A stretch of 64,000 bases of DNA from Haloarcula limicola (GTDB taxonomy: Archaea; Halobacteriota; Halobacteria; Halobacteriales; Haloarculaceae), in contig NZ_WRXM01000001.1 of the NCBI RefSeq assembly GCF_010119205.1, positions 1,612,001 to 1,676,000 of the forward strand, read 5' to 3'. The notes beneath the pieces were generated by a model, which saw nothing but the letters and a program-made list of their open reading frames with translations, was not told where the DNA came from and searched no databases. The translations under genes and the position numbers were made by a program. Below, piece after piece: positions 7,820-17,084 of this stretch (its first letter is position 1; each line of letters starts with the position of its first letter).

Positions 7820-9742
7820 CTAGTCCACTCTGCCGCTACCGTCCGTCCGGGCGGAGCGAGCCGACTCCTGGCGAGAGGCCGGTTCCGAGGGGGAGAGCGA
7901 GCGGTCGCTTCCGTCGTCGATGCGGTCGAGGAGCGGCATGTTGAGGAACGTGGCGAGCGTGTACAGGTCCTTCATCCGATCCTCGCCTCGGCAGTGGGCC
8001 TCGTAACATTCCACGACGCCGTCCCAGTCGAGGAACGGGAGCTCCCGGATTCGCTCTTCGTTCGCGTCGATGGTGTCGCGGATGAACGAGTGGTTCCGGA
8101 TGAGGTTGTTGTGGTCCGTCCACGGGCCGCGCGTCCAGTGAGCGCGCGCGGGGTCCGACCGGAGATGCGTGTCCGCGAACGAGAGCGCGATGTTGCTCGT
8201 CCAGTTGAGCGCGAACGGATAGCGGATCGGAAAGAGGCCGCGGCCGTGCGGGATCTCGGCGAGCGGGGGCGAGAGTTTCGCCGTCGCTTTATTGATCAGG
8301 TCGCCCCGCAGGAAGTGCTCGGCGGGGATCTTCAGGAACAGGTCGATGAGGCGGTTGTCGAGGAACGGCGTCCCCGAGGGGATGAACTGCGCCGTCGCGT
8401 AGAGGAAGAACTGGGACGCGCTGTTGGTTACCGGGTACCGCTTACAGACCGTCGCCTCTCTGAGCGAGCGATACTCGACGCCGTGGTCGACGAGGGCATC
8501 GCCTCGCCTGGTGACGTTCTCGGCGTATATCTCTTCGGTACTCCGCGGCGACTGGAGGTAGGACGGCTTGCTCTTGGCCCGCTCTCCGACGAGCGCGTCG
8601 AGGTCTTCGAACCGGCGCTCGACCGGGAGGTCGAACGACCCTGCCGGCCCGAGGTCGATGTCCGCCGTCGGGAGGTCGTCGCCCTTGAACAGTGTATCAC
8701 CGTAGTGGCCGGTCAGCAGCATGTCACACTCCGATCGCAGGCGGTCCGCGAAGCCGCCGGCGTGGTTCTGGTTGAAGTAGCCGACGAAGTTCGACCGCTT
8801 CGATTCCCGCTCGAGAGCCTTCGCCTGATAGTCCTCGCCGCGTTTGAGCAACTGGAAGTCGATACCGACGGCGTCGGCCACGCGTTCGGCGATTCTGGCC
8901 TCTCGGTTTCGCCACTCGTTGAGGTGGAATCCCGTCACCGAGACGTCAAGCGAGTCGAGGGCGGCGAGGACGAGTCGCGAGTCGCTGCCGCCGCTCAACA
9001 GGAGTCCGTAGTCCGTCTCCGAGTCCGCGGTCCAGTCGGCGACGACGTCCTTCATCGTCCTCGCCAGTCGCTCGGCCAGCTGCTCCGCCGAGGCGTCGAC
9101 CGGGTCGTACACCGGTTCCCAGTACCGCTCGGTCGTCGTCTCGCCGGTGTCGACATCGACGGAGACGACGCTTCCGGGGTGGACCTTCTCGACGCCGCGC
9201 AGCGGCGTCTTGACCCCGTACGTCTGTTTCATCGAGAAGTACTCCGTGAGGTAGTCGAGGTCGAAGTCGGTATCGACGGCCGGATGGAGCGGAAGCGACT
9301 GGATGTTCGTAGAGAAGACGACGCCCCCGTCGGTCTCGTAGTAGTGAATTGGACGCGTCCCGAGCCGGTCGGAGAGCAATAGGAGGTCGCCGCGAGTTCG
9401 GTCGTAGATGACGCCGGCGAAGTTTCCGTTCACTCCCGACAGAAACGACGTGCCGTCGGCGGCGTACCGTTCGGCGCAGTAGGCCGCACCGTCGGTCTCG
9501 ACGGTGACGTACCCGTCGTCGGTCTCGTCGCCCCAGACGTCGCCCCAGAGCCAGACGGCGACGTCGCCGTTGGCGGCGGTCGCCGGTTTATCGCCGGCCT
9601 CGCCGGGATGAGAGACGCTCGCGACGGCTATTTCGTCGTCGCTAAACGTGTCCCGGTGATCGCTGTCGTTGTACTCTATATCGGCAGCGAGCGCCTCTGC
9701 CGAGAGCGGGGAGACGCCGGTAGCGCCGCAAAGACCAACCAT
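7820..9742 (-). CDS. Asparagine-synthetase-like amidotransferase lacking the N-terminal cysteine
   Basis: The 640-residue protein has an N-terminal Ntn-type region (residues 1 to about 200) and a C-terminal synthetase domain with the pyrophosphate loop LLSGGSDSR near residue 255. In glutamine-dependent asparagine synthetases Cys2 is the nucleophile; here the chain starts MVGLCG, with Val at 2 and Cys only at 5, so ammonia release from glutamine is doubtful. It may make an amide or other AMP-activated product, as in beta-lactam synthetase relatives. An ATAATAAATA box about 25 bp upstream (9765-9774) supports the start at 9742. It has no pathway neighbours. The C terminus (after about residue 600) is Ser/Arg-rich and poorly conserved. 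Confidence 0.8.
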   Translation of the reverse strand: MVGLCGATGVSPLSAEALAADIEYNDSDHRDTFSDDEIAVASVSHPGEAGDKPATAANGDVAVWLWGDVWGDETDDGYVTVETDGAAYCAERYAADGTSFLSGVNGNFAGVIYDRTRGDLLLLSDRLGTRPIHYYETDGGVVFSTNIQSLPLHPAVDTDFDLDYLTEYFSMKQTYGVKTPLRGVEKVHPGSVVSVDVDTGETTTERYWEPVYDPVDASAEQLAERLARTMKDVVADWTADSETDYGLLLSGGSDSRLVLAALDSLDVSVTGFHLNEWRNREARIAERVADAVGIDFQLLKRGEDYQAKALERESKRSNFVGYFNQNHAGGFADRLRSECDMLLTGHYGDTLFKGDDLPTADIDLGPAGSFDLPVERRFEDLDALVGERAKSKPSYLQSPRSTEEIYAENVTRRGDALVDHGVEYRSLREATVCKRYPVTNSASQFFLYATAQFIPSGTPFLDNRLIDLFLKIPAEHFLRGDLINKATAKLSPPLAEIPHGRGLFPIRYPFALNWTSNIALSFADTHLRSDPARAHWTRGPWTDHNNLIRNHSFIRDTIDANEERIRELPFLDWDGVVECYEAHCRGEDRMKDLYTLATFLNMPLLDRIDDGSDRSLSPSEPASRQESARSARTDGSGRVD

Positions 9743-9971
9743 GTGCGGGCTAGTTCTCGGACGGTATTTATTATGGTGTTGCTCAGCGGTCGCGATGTCT
9801 CTTAGCCGGACGATAATCCCCCTGTAACGATCGGAACGGCGGAATCGAGCGACGGACGACCGCGGCCCGCTACTCGTGACTGACCGTTTCGAGACGGCGA
9901 TGAAACCGTTTCGTGGCAACGTTTCTCACTACCGGTATCTCTATATACTGTTGTGCTATACCATAGCATGT

Positions 9972-10151
9972 ATGGCTACCACCCCGAGTGGTGACGACAT
10001 GTTCGACGACTTCCTCTCACAGCGCGGTCACGACGTCGAGGAGACCGGCTGGGAGGAGAGCTACAACAAGAAACAGTGTCCCGACTGTGGCGGTATTCAC
10101 GAGACGGCCGCGAGCGAGTGCTCGGTGTGTGGGTGGACACCGGTAAACTGA
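9972..10151 (+). CDS. Small zinc-ribbon protein (HVO_0416-like)
   Basis: The 59-residue protein has an acidic N-terminal helix (DDMFDDFLSQRGHDVEETGW) and a C-terminal zinc ribbon with CPDCGG and CSVCGW. Haloarchaeal genomes carry many such short zinc-finger proteins, some needed for biofilm formation or swarming in Haloferax; the similarity to the HVO_0416 family is from memory. TATA-like CTATATAC and CTATACC lie just upstream of the ATG at 9972. The extended frame upstream is not needed. Confidence 0.8.
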   Translation: MATTPSGDDMFDDFLSQRGHDVEETGWEESYNKKQCPDCGGIHETAASECSVCGWTPVN

Positions 10152-10358
10152 ACGGGGACGTGGGGTGGGCGGTTTCTCCTTCGACGACCGGACAGCGACG
10201 CGGTTGTCGGCGTCGTGGACGAGATTACGTAGCGACGGCGCTGTACCGTCGAGAACGGTCGTCTAACCGGCCGTCGATGACGCGACCGCGAAGGCAGTCA
10301 CGGCCCGGCCGGAGTCAGCGGTCGGCCGTGACCGGTAGGAGAAGAGAGGGGACGAGAC

Positions 10359-10862
10359 TCACAGTGCATCGAGCGACGCGCGCAGGAACGTCCCGACGAG
10401 GAGATGCCGGTACGCCGCTCGTTCGATCTGTGTCTCCGCGTCGGCGACGTCTTCGATGAGATACTGTTTCGTCTGTACCAGTTCGTGCATCGTGAGCGTC
10501 CCGTCCGCTTCGAGGTCGTGGAGACGCGGGTAGACGGTCCCCGGACTCAGTTGCGCGTCGAAGAGCTGCGAGAGGTCCTCCATGAGACCCGTCCCGTGGG
10601 TGCCACCGTCGGACAGCGCGATCAGCGCGAGCAGGATCTCGTCCAGACTCTGGGTCACGAGGCCGTCGTCGACAGCGAGGTCGCCCTCGGCGACGTCGTC
10701 GATGACCGAAGTCAACAGCGACTCCGGGATGGCGTCACGACTGGCAGTACCACTGTTCGACCGCGGGTCGTCGACCGTTTCGAGAGGGGTCAGTCGCTCG
10801 TCGAGTCGATCGCCCATCGTCTTGCCCGTCGTCACGCGACGGAGGTTGTCTCCGGACATCAT
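10359..10862 (-). CDS. PadR-family winged-helix transcription regulator
   Basis: The 167-residue protein has a disordered N terminus (about 60 residues) followed by a PadR-like winged helix (LDEILLALIALSDGGTHGTGLMEDL ... SPGTVYPRLHDLEADGTL) and a C-terminal helix for dimerisation. PadR repressors typically bind operators near their own promoter. The start at 10862 is preceded closely by CAGGTGAA, a good Shine-Dalgarno match, and a TTTATAT box lies about 40 bp upstream (near 10907). It is divergent from the HTH/membrane pair at 10992. Confidence 0.85.
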   Translation of the reverse strand: MMSGDNLRRVTTGKTMGDRLDERLTPLETVDDPRSNSGTASRDAIPESLLTSVIDDVAEGDLAVDDGLVTQSLDEILLALIALSDGGTHGTGLMEDLSQLFDAQLSPGTVYPRLHDLEADGTLTMHELVQTKQYLIEDVADAETQIERAAYRHLLVGTFLRASLDAL

Positions 10863-10991
10863 TTCACCTGAACGGAATTCGCACTCGACCGTACCGGCGA
10901 TACCGGCATATAAACCTACCAGCGTTTTCGGAGCGTGAAACAACCCCCGCGCTCGAAAACGCTTATGGTACCTGACGCGAACGCATCAACA

Positions 10992-11342
10992 GTGGCAGGG
11001 GACGAGAGCATCGAGGAGATTCTCGACACCATCGGGGACCAACACGCTCGCCGGGTGCTGGCGGCGATCAGCCGCCAACCGCACTCGGCGAAGGAACTCG
11101 CAGAGACGTGTGACCTCTCCTTGCCGACGGTGTACCGACGGATCGAACTGCTCGACGAGTACGACCTCATCACCGACCGGACGCTCATCGCGGACGACGG
11201 GAATCACTACAAGGTGTACGAGTCGAACTTCGAGTCGACCGTCATCTCGCTGGAGGACGAGGAGTACAAGGTCCGTATCTACCGCGAAGAGAACTTACCC
11301 GATCGGTTCAGCCAGCTGTGGGACGAGCTGAACCCGGAGTGA
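10992..11342 (+). CDS. ArsR-like winged-helix regulator, first of two paralogous HTH/membrane modules
   Basis: The 116-residue protein is a winged helix (LAAISRQPHSAKELAETCDLS, recognition helix SLPTVYRRIELLDEY) followed by a beta-rich C-terminal region. It is clearly homologous to the HTH protein at 62119-62457; both share S-A-(K/Q)-E-L and YRRI(E/D)xLxExDL. A TATA-like CTTATGG near 10960 puts transcription start by the GTG at 10992, which I choose; an ATG at 10965 is the alternative. The small membrane-protein gene follows 26 bp later. Confidence 0.82.
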   Translation: MAGDESIEEILDTIGDQHARRVLAAISRQPHSAKELAETCDLSLPTVYRRIELLDEYDLITDRTLIADDGNHYKVYESNFESTVISLEDEEYKVRIYREENLPDRFSQLWDELNPE

Positions 11343-11368
11343 ACCGATGAGAGAGAGAGCCCGAGACG

Positions 11369-11668
11369 ATGGCTGACGGCGTCGCGATCGCCCGCGGGGC
11401 GCTCGTACTGATGCGGATGGTCGTCTTCGGGCTGACGCTGGGCATCACGCTCATCAGTTTCCAGGCCTACCGCAAGCGCCCCTCCGAGCGGCTGCAGTAC
11501 GCGTTCGTCGGTTTCGCCTTCATCAGCATGGGCGTCGCGATCACCAGCGTCATCACGCAGTTGAGCGCCGGCGAAGTGAGCCCGTTCGAGCGGGTGTTCT
11601 TCCAGATGGCCGAGACCATCCCCTTCATCATCGGCTTCGCGATGCTGTACGTCTCGCTGTACCGATAG
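11369..11668 (+). CDS. Small three-helix membrane protein (DUF7521 type), partner of the HTH gene
   Basis: The 99-residue protein has three hydrophobic segments (about residues 8-31, 41-63, 74-97) with a basic loop (YRKRPSERLQY) after the first. The arrangement and size match the protein at 61759-62034, which likewise follows an HTH gene of the same family. An HTH plus small membrane protein suggests that the membrane protein controls or signals to the regulator; this is inference. No catalytic motif is visible. Confidence 0.8.
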   Translation: MADGVAIARGALVLMRMVVFGLTLGITLISFQAYRKRPSERLQYAFVGFAFISMGVAITSVITQLSAGEVSPFERVFFQMAETIPFIIGFAMLYVSLYR

Positions 11669-11743
11669 CCCGGGGATCGCGGCTATTTTCCGCCGCTCTC
11701 CAAAGCACGTGGTTTATTGCGTCGGGGGCCCAGTATAGGTGCA

Positions 11744-13585
11744 ATGACTGATTCGACCACCGAGGTCGTCCGCCTGTTCGGTGGGCCGGGAAGCGGGAAG
11801 ACGACGGCGCTGCTGGACCGCGTCGAGGAGATACTCGAAGACGACGACGTCGACTTCCGCGACGTGTTGGTCGTCTCCTACACGCGGGCCGCGGCCGCCG
11901 AGATCCGGGAACGACTGGCCGAACGGCTGGACCTCACGCCGCGCGCGCTCCGGGGCAACGTCTGTACGATGCACGCGAAGGCGTACGAACTGCTGAACCT
12001 CTCGCGCGGCGACGTGGTCGGCGAAGACGACAAGGAGGAGTTCTGCGACCAGTTCGGCATCGACTTCGAGGACGAGTACGAGGGGTCGCGGCGACGCTCG
12101 GCCCGGTCGACGACGCTCGGGAACAAGATCATCGCCACGAGCCAGTGGCTCCAGCGGACCCGCCGCGACGTGGCCGACTGGTACGACGTTCCCTTCAAGT
12201 GGGACGAGGAGGAGGTCCGGCTCCCCCCCGAGATCGACGACAACGCACAGACCGGCAACAAGTACACGCCGACGTGGCCCACCGACGACGACCGGGTGGA
12301 CGTGCCAAACGCCATCCGCGGCTGGCGCACCTACAAGGGCGACAACGACGTCATCGGCTTCGCGGACATGCTCGAGCGGGTCGCCCAGCGCTCGCTGCTC
12401 CCCAACGTCGACTACCTCATCATCGACGAGTTCCAGGACATCACGACGCTGCAGTACGACGTCTACGAGGAGTGGAAGCCCCACATGAAGCGGGTCCTCA
12501 TCGCCGGCGACGACGACCAGGTCGTCTACGCCTGGCAGGGCGCGGACCCCGACCTCCTCTTGGAGGAGGACGTCACGCAGGACGAGATTCTGCCAAACTC
12601 CTACCGACTGCCCTCGCGCATCCTGAACGTCGTCAATCGCGAGGTGCGCCACATCGAGAAGCGCCAGGAGAAGGACCTCAACCCGCGCAAGGAGGGCGGC
12701 CGCGTCGAGGCGGTCCAGAACCCATCGATGTTCGACCTCGCGCGCAACGTGAAGGGCACGATCGAGCAGTCCGACGAGACCGTGATGGTGCTGTTCCGCG
12801 CGCGCTATCAGATGTTCCAGTTCATCGACGAGTTCATCGACGACGGCATCCCCTTCTCCTGTCTGACCGACCAGCGGATGTGGACCGACCGGCTCAGTCA
12901 GTACGTCCGAGCCGTCGAGGCCGTCCAGGACGACGAGCCGCTCTCGGTGCTAGAAGCCCGCCGGCTCGCGGACATGCTCGTCGACTCGGCGTTCGGCACC
13001 GGCGAGCGCGACGACTTCTTCGACGCCTTAGAGGACATCGAGGAGGCCCACGAGGCCGACGACATCGCCGAGATCGAGATCGAGTCCGACGTGGTCACCG
13101 ACCACGTGCCGTTCGTCCCCGACGACGCGTCCGCGGGCGATATGCTCCGGAAGGTGACCAACTTCCAGCAGCGCAGCGTCGACGCCTACTTCAAGGGCGA
13201 CTACCGCGGGATGGACGCCGACCGGGTCCGACTGGGCACCATCCACTCCGCGAAGGGCCGCGAGGCCGACCACGTCTTCGTCGGAACCGACCTCACCGAG
13301 AAGGTGGTCGAGCAGATGGCCGCGACGGTCGACCAGCAGGGCATCGACATCCCCGGCGTCGACGAGTTCACGAAACACACCAGCCCGGTCCCGACCCTGA
13401 CCGACAACGAACGCCGCGTCTTCTACGTCGGCATGTCCCGGGCGCGCGAGCGGCTCGTGCTGATGGAGAACCTCGTCGACGGCGCGCCGACCCTGCCCAT
13501 CGACGTGCTACTGGAGAACGCGCCGAGCGAGCGCTCCATCGACGAGCTGCTCGACGAGGCCGGCGAGACCGTCGTCGCCGACTGA
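11744..13585 (+). CDS. UvrD/Rep-type superfamily 1 DNA helicase
   Basis: The 613-residue protein has the SF1 helicase motifs in order: Walker A GGPGSGKT near residue 12, motif II LIIDEFQDI, motif III ALAGDDDQVVYAWQGA-like, motif V IHSAKGREADHV and motif VI VFYVGMSRAR near residue 565. It should move along single-stranded DNA 3' to 5' in repair or replication restart. The ATG at 11744 is preferred to 11717 because a TTTATT box at 11712 sits about 30 bp ahead of it. It stands alone. Confidence 0.92.
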   Translation: MTDSTTEVVRLFGGPGSGKTTALLDRVEEILEDDDVDFRDVLVVSYTRAAAAEIRERLAERLDLTPRALRGNVCTMHAKAYELLNLSRGDVVGEDDKEEFCDQFGIDFEDEYEGSRRRSARSTTLGNKIIATSQWLQRTRRDVADWYDVPFKWDEEEVRLPPEIDDNAQTGNKYTPTWPTDDDRVDVPNAIRGWRTYKGDNDVIGFADMLERVAQRSLLPNVDYLIIDEFQDITTLQYDVYEEWKPHMKRVLIAGDDDQVVYAWQGADPDLLLEEDVTQDEILPNSYRLPSRILNVVNREVRHIEKRQEKDLNPRKEGGRVEAVQNPSMFDLARNVKGTIEQSDETVMVLFRARYQMFQFIDEFIDDGIPFSCLTDQRMWTDRLSQYVRAVEAVQDDEPLSVLEARRLADMLVDSAFGTGERDDFFDALEDIEEAHEADDIAEIEIESDVVTDHVPFVPDDASAGDMLRKVTNFQQRSVDAYFKGDYRGMDADRVRLGTIHSAKGREADHVFVGTDLTEKVVEQMAATVDQQGIDIPGVDEFTKHTSPVPTLTDNERRVFYVGMSRARERLVLMENLVDGAPTLPIDVLLENAPSERSIDELLDEAGETVVAD

Positions 13586-13718
13586 CGGGACACGCCGACG
13601 GCGCGTCGACCGCGTCGTCTCTTCGACCTGTACTGCAGTGCGGTGTGGTACGCCCGTCGAACGCGTTCGCCGCCCGTGCCAGAAGCGGTTTCCCGTCGCT
13701 CTCGGAATCGACGGTCGC

Positions 13719-14195
13719 ATGACGGAGACAGATCCGACGCGACGGAGCGTTCTCAGGTCCGGTGTGAGTGTCGCCGCGGCGGCCGCCGGAATCACGGCGG
13801 CGACCGGCGGCGCGGTGGCGCATTTCCCCCGAGAACTCGATATCGACGTGAAGCCCGACGCCGAATCGAATCCAGTCAACCCGCGGAGCAACGGAACTAC
13901 GAGCGTCGCGGTGTTCGCGACCGACGAGTTCGACCCGACGAGCGCCGCCGTTCGGTACCGCTTCGGCGCGCCAGAAACCGTCGCCGACGGCGGTGGCGCG
14001 ACGCCGGTTCGTCACTGCGTCTACGACGTGAACGGCGACGGGTCCGAGGACCTCGTGGTGCACTTTCGGACGGCCGAGGCGGGGTTCGAAAGCGAGAGCG
14101 AGACGGCGGAACTCCGCTGGGACCGCGACGAGAGCCGCGAACACGGGCTCTCCGGTCGCGACTCGATACGAACTGTGGGTCCTGACGGGCGGTAG
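13719..14195 (+). CDS. Tat-exported protein with a calcium-binding-like DVNGDG motif
   Basis: The 158-residue product starts with a twin-arginine signal (TRRSVLRSG then an alanine-rich hydrophobic stretch to about residue 33). The mature part begins with ELDIDVKPDAESNPVNP and contains DVNGDGSEDLVVHF, resembling a dockerin or EF-hand calcium loop. This LDIDVKP...DVNGDG...HF pattern recurs in secreted repeat proteins of archaea and bacteria, where it is of unknown function. It is probably located outside the cell. Confidence 0.8.
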   Translation: MTETDPTRRSVLRSGVSVAAAAAGITAATGGAVAHFPRELDIDVKPDAESNPVNPRSNGTTSVAVFATDEFDPTSAAVRYRFGAPETVADGGGATPVRHCVYDVNGDGSEDLVVHFRTAEAGFESESETAELRWDRDESREHGLSGRDSIRTVGPDGR

Positions 14196-14204
14196 CTCCG
14201 GGCA

Positions 14205-15317
14205 TCACTCGTCGACCGTCCCGCCCTCTAAGAAGTACGCCGTCTTGTCCTGCGTCGAGCGAGCGATTTTGGTGAATTCGACCACTCGCTGGTCGCCCTC
14301 TCGCTCGTCGCGTTCGACGGCCAGTTTCAGCCCCTTATCGCGGAAGTACGACAGCAGCGCCTCGACGACGGCGGGGTCGGCGCGAACGGTGTGGGTGTCG
14401 CCGACCGCCTCGTCGGCCTCGACAGCCCGGACAGTTTCGACGGCCGGCAACAGGATCGCCTCGCCCAGTTTCCGCGCCCGTTCGCGAGCCTCCTCGGGCG
14501 ATTCGTCGAACTCGACAGTCTGGAAGGCCTCCCGCATGACACGGGTGAAGAGGAAGTCCCGGCCGTAGTCGAAGGGGAGCGCGAAGGCGTGTTCGAGGTC
14601 CGAGCGGTGGACGGCGCTGGTGGTGTACTTCAGCGCTCGCTCCCCGTCGACGGATTTGAGGACGACACCCTCCCGGCCCAGCGCGTCGAGGTCGCGAACC
14701 GTCTCGATGGCCGCTTCGGCGGCCGCCTCGGGCGCGAACGTCCCGTAGTGACCGACGGCATCGAGGCCGTACTCGGCGCAGCACTCGCGGCGGCGAGGGA
14801 CGGCCATCGGGTCGCCCGTCTCCCGGTGGCGGACGTCGAAGACGTAGAACGCCGCCTCCTCGACCTCCGGGTAGTCGTGTTCCGTGTAGGGGTTCTCCGG
14901 GCCGATCAGTTCGCCGCAGAGCATCTGCTCCGGGTAGTCGGCGAAGAAGCCGTCGAGGTCGAGCAGTTCCGCGACTTTCGCGGTGGTGTACGGACAGACG
15001 AACCCGCTCCGCGTGAGGGCCAACAGGTCGCCGTCGATGCGGGCGATACGGACGTTGTAGCCGTCGAGCTTCTCTTCTACGGCGACCGGTCCCTCGAAGC
15101 GCGCCTTGACCGCGGCTTCCAACACGAGGGCGCGTGGGATCGAGGGGTAGCCCCGCACGACCGCGTCGTCGAAGATAGCGGTGCCCCGTTCGACGCCGTG
15201 ACGGGCCTCCGGGAGATGCCGATAGGGCCGTCCGCGGAACCACTCTCGGTCGAGGTGTTCCGAGAAGTCCTCGGCGTCGGTGTCGAGGTCGAACACCGCT
15301 GCCCAGTCCCGAACCAT
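14205..15317 (-). CDS. ATP-dependent RNA ligase, archaeal Rnl3 type
   Basis: The 370-residue enzyme has the nucleotidyltransferase motif I KLDGYNVR (lysine adenylated, about residue 85), motif III-like FYVFDVR, motif [10 protein letters not shown] and motif V LKYTTS. It seals RNA ends with ATP, and family members circularise RNA. The start at 15317 is the first ATG with a conserved N terminus. It is divergent from, and separated by 73 bp from, the HARP gene, long annotated as RNA ligase partner protein, so the two probably act on the same RNAs. Confidence 0.88.
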   Translation of the reverse strand: MVRDWAAVFDLDTDAEDFSEHLDREWFRGRPYRHLPEARHGVERGTAIFDDAVVRGYPSIPRALVLEAAVKARFEGPVAVEEKLDGYNVRIARIDGDLLALTRSGFVCPYTTAKVAELLDLDGFFADYPEQMLCGELIGPENPYTEHDYPEVEEAAFYVFDVRHRETGDPMAVPRRRECCAEYGLDAVGHYGTFAPEAAAEAAIETVRDLDALGREGVVLKSVDGERALKYTTSAVHRSDLEHAFALPFDYGRDFLFTRVMREAFQTVEFDESPEEARERARKLGEAILLPAVETVRAVEADEAVGDTHTVRADPAVVEALLSYFRDKGLKLAVERDEREGDQRVVEFTKIARSTQDKTAYFLEGGTVDE

Positions 15318-15390
15318 AGCTAGAGTCGTCCGCGTATCGACTAAAGCTCTCGCACAGCAATCATTTGTGTATAGACACCGTACCGCAAAT

Positions 15391-16065
15391 ATGGCCGACC
15401 GCCCGCTCAAACAACGGTTCGTCCTCGATACGTCGCTGTTTCTCACGACGGAGATACGCGGCCCGGATCAGGACGTCGAGGCCGCCTGCCGGGACTTACT
15501 CGAACTCATCGCGGCGGCCAAGCAGATACACAACATCTCCTGTTACATGCCGCCCTCCATCAAGACGGAGCTGACGCGGATGCTGGAGAGCCGCGACGTC
15601 GACGACGAGGTACTGATGAAACTGGAGACGTGGGTCATCACGAAGGCCCCGGCCCACCACGAGGTGATGGTGCCGGCCGACCACGTCTACGCGTTCATCG
15701 ACGAGATGTCCGACCGCGTCGACCGCGGCCTGCGCGTCTCCGAGAAGGCCGTCCGCAAGGCCGAGGAGTCCCGTGCCGAGACCGTCGAGGAACACGACCA
15801 CATGACCGAGGTGGACAAGGTCATCTCCGAGCTTCGCGACGAGTACCGCGATACGCTCAGGCAGGGCGTGCTCGACTCCCGAGAGGACTTCGACCTGCTC
15901 ATCCTCGCGAAGGAACTCGAAGCCGGCGTCGTCACGGAAGATCAGGGCATCATCAACTGGGCGGAGGACTTCGGCCTGCGGTATCTCGAGGGGAGGAACT
16001 TCCCGGTGTTACTGAGAGAGTACCTGGCGGCCGACGACCCCGACCGCTGGCGCGACGAGCGCTAG
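15391..16065 (+). CDS. HARP: PIN-domain protein-only RNase P homologue ('RNA ligase partner')
   Basis: The 224-residue protein begins [11 protein letters not shown], the first PIN-domain aspartate, and ends with conserved [23 protein letters not shown] carrying further acidic residues. Between them is an inserted helical region (about residues 110-160). This is the HARP (homologue of Aquifex RNase P) family, shown to cut tRNA 5' leaders; in Haloferax it is not the main RNase P. It may process other RNAs together with the divergent ligase. Its TAG stop shares the palindrome CTAG with the stop of the convergent membrane-protein gene. Confidence 0.88.
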   Translation: MADRPLKQRFVLDTSLFLTTEIRGPDQDVEAACRDLLELIAAAKQIHNISCYMPPSIKTELTRMLESRDVDDEVLMKLETWVITKAPAHHEVMVPADHVYAFIDEMSDRVDRGLRVSEKAVRKAEESRAETVEEHDHMTEVDKVISELRDEYRDTLRQGVLDSREDFDLLILAKELEAGVVTEDQGIINWAEDFGLRYLEGRNFPVLLREYLAADDPDRWRDER

Positions 16066-16310
16066 TCCTCTTCTGAGGGGTCCTCGGTCTTGACGACCGC
16101 ACCGACGGTCTTCTCCGCGACCATCCCCGGGATGTCCGTCGGGGTAGTGAGATACTGCTCGATGGCGACCATCAGCGCCGCGATGCCGAGGTAGACGACG
16201 CCGGCCAGCAGCTCGCCGCGGACGAGGTGTTCGGCACCGAACAGCGCGATGGGGATAGCGAGAACGACGACCGCCATCAGGCCGATGGTGTCGAGGATGC
16301 CCTGTGCCAT
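16062..16310 (-). CDS. Small membrane protein, haloarchaeal hypothetical
   Basis: The 82-residue protein has two hydrophobic segments (about residues 8-28 and 33-52) and an acidic C-terminal tail ending KTEDPSEED. Function is unknown. The stop codon overlaps the stop of the HARP gene in a CTAG palindrome. The start at 16310 gives the shortest frame that keeps both membrane helices. Confidence 0.68.
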   Translation of the reverse strand: MAQGILDTIGLMAVVVLAIPIALFGAEHLVRGELLAGVVYLGIAALMVAIEQYLTTPTDIPGMVAEKTVGAVVKTEDPSEED

Positions 16311-16404
16311 TGGCCCCCGTTCGCGCCTCCCGGACAAAAGCTTCGCGGGACCGGAGAGCAGTCGGCGACTCCGCGTCCCGCCGTCGGACGCCGAGCGGTA
16401 CCGG

Positions 16405-16872
16405 TTACGTGAACCGACCCGTCTCCTCGCCGCAACTCGCACAGAGCGTCAGGAGCGCGTCGCGGTCGTCGGCCAGTTCGACGCGCTGTTCGGTTCGTTC
16501 GCCGCAGGGGTCGCAGCGGCGGACCAGCTCCGTCTCGCTCTCGTCCTTGGGCGCGCCGAGCGCCAGCGCGACCACGCGCTCGTCGCCGGCGTTGCGACCC
16601 AGTTGCCACTCGCCCGGAGCAAAACGAATCGCCTCGTCCGGGCCGACCGCGACGTCGCCGTCCTCGGTCTCGAAGGTGGCCGTCCCCGTCTGGACGTAGA
16701 AGAGTTCTTCCTGGTCGGGGTGGCGGTGGTACCCCAGACCGAACGTCTCGCCGGGCGCGAGTTCGTAGTAGTTGACCGCGAGGTCGCTCGTATCGAGCGC
16801 CTTCGAGAGCGACCGCTTGACGTCGGCGGAACCCATGCGCGAATCGACGGCGTCGACGCTGACTCTCTCCAT
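16405..16872 (-). CDS. Cupin-domain protein with C-terminal zinc ribbon
   Basis: The 155-residue protein has a cupin beta-barrel (about residues 30-110) with metal-ligand-like GYHRHPDQEELFYV, and a short C-terminal zinc ribbon CDPCGE ... CASCGEE. Small cupins bind metals and small ligands or act as sugar or oxalate enzymes; the substrate is not evident. The fusion of cupin and zinc ribbon is typical of haloarchaeal hypotheticals. The start at 16872 (MERVSVDAVDSRMG) gives a natural N terminus. Confidence 0.8.
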   Translation of the reverse strand: MERVSVDAVDSRMGSADVKRSLSKALDTSDLAVNYYELAPGETFGLGYHRHPDQEELFYVQTGTATFETEDGDVAVGPDEAIRFAPGEWQLGRNAGDERVVALALGAPKDESETELVRRCDPCGERTEQRVELADDRDALLTLCASCGEETGRFT

Positions 16873-16919
16873 GTTCGAAACCGAGAACGCCAGCGACAAA
16901 ACGTTGGGCGGCGAAGCCG

Positions 16920-17084
16920 TCACTCCCGTCGGTCGATGTCGAGCTCCTCGTCGAGTTCCTCCAGCCACTCGGCGTCTTCGAGTTCGGCCATCTGCTCGCG
17001 GAAGTGCGTCTTGCAGACTCCGACTTTCACACCGTCGCTCTCGACGGCGAGGTCAGCGTCGTCGTCGCAGTAGTGACACTGCAT
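16920..17084 (-). CDS. Small CxxC protein (DUF6757-like)
   Basis: The 54-residue protein starts MQCHYCDDDADLAV and has a further KVGVCKTHFREQ, giving a probable zinc site of three cysteines and a histidine, then an acidic helix. It fits the group of short haloarchaeal zinc-finger proteins. No function is known to me. It lies 47 bp upstream of the cupin gene on the same strand and may share its transcript. Confidence 0.7.
   Translation of the reverse strand: MQCHYCDDDADLAVESDGVKVGVCKTHFREQMAELEDAEWLEELDEELDIDRRE

Noticed and set aside
7775-9382. 535-codon + strand frame over the asparagine-synthetase-like gene
   Set aside because: Arg/Val/Glu-rich shadow frame with no recognisable domain.
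12145-13722. Long + strand frame overlapping the UvrD helicase
   Set aside because: Arg/Pro/Gly-rich shadow of the helicase gene in another frame; no motif.
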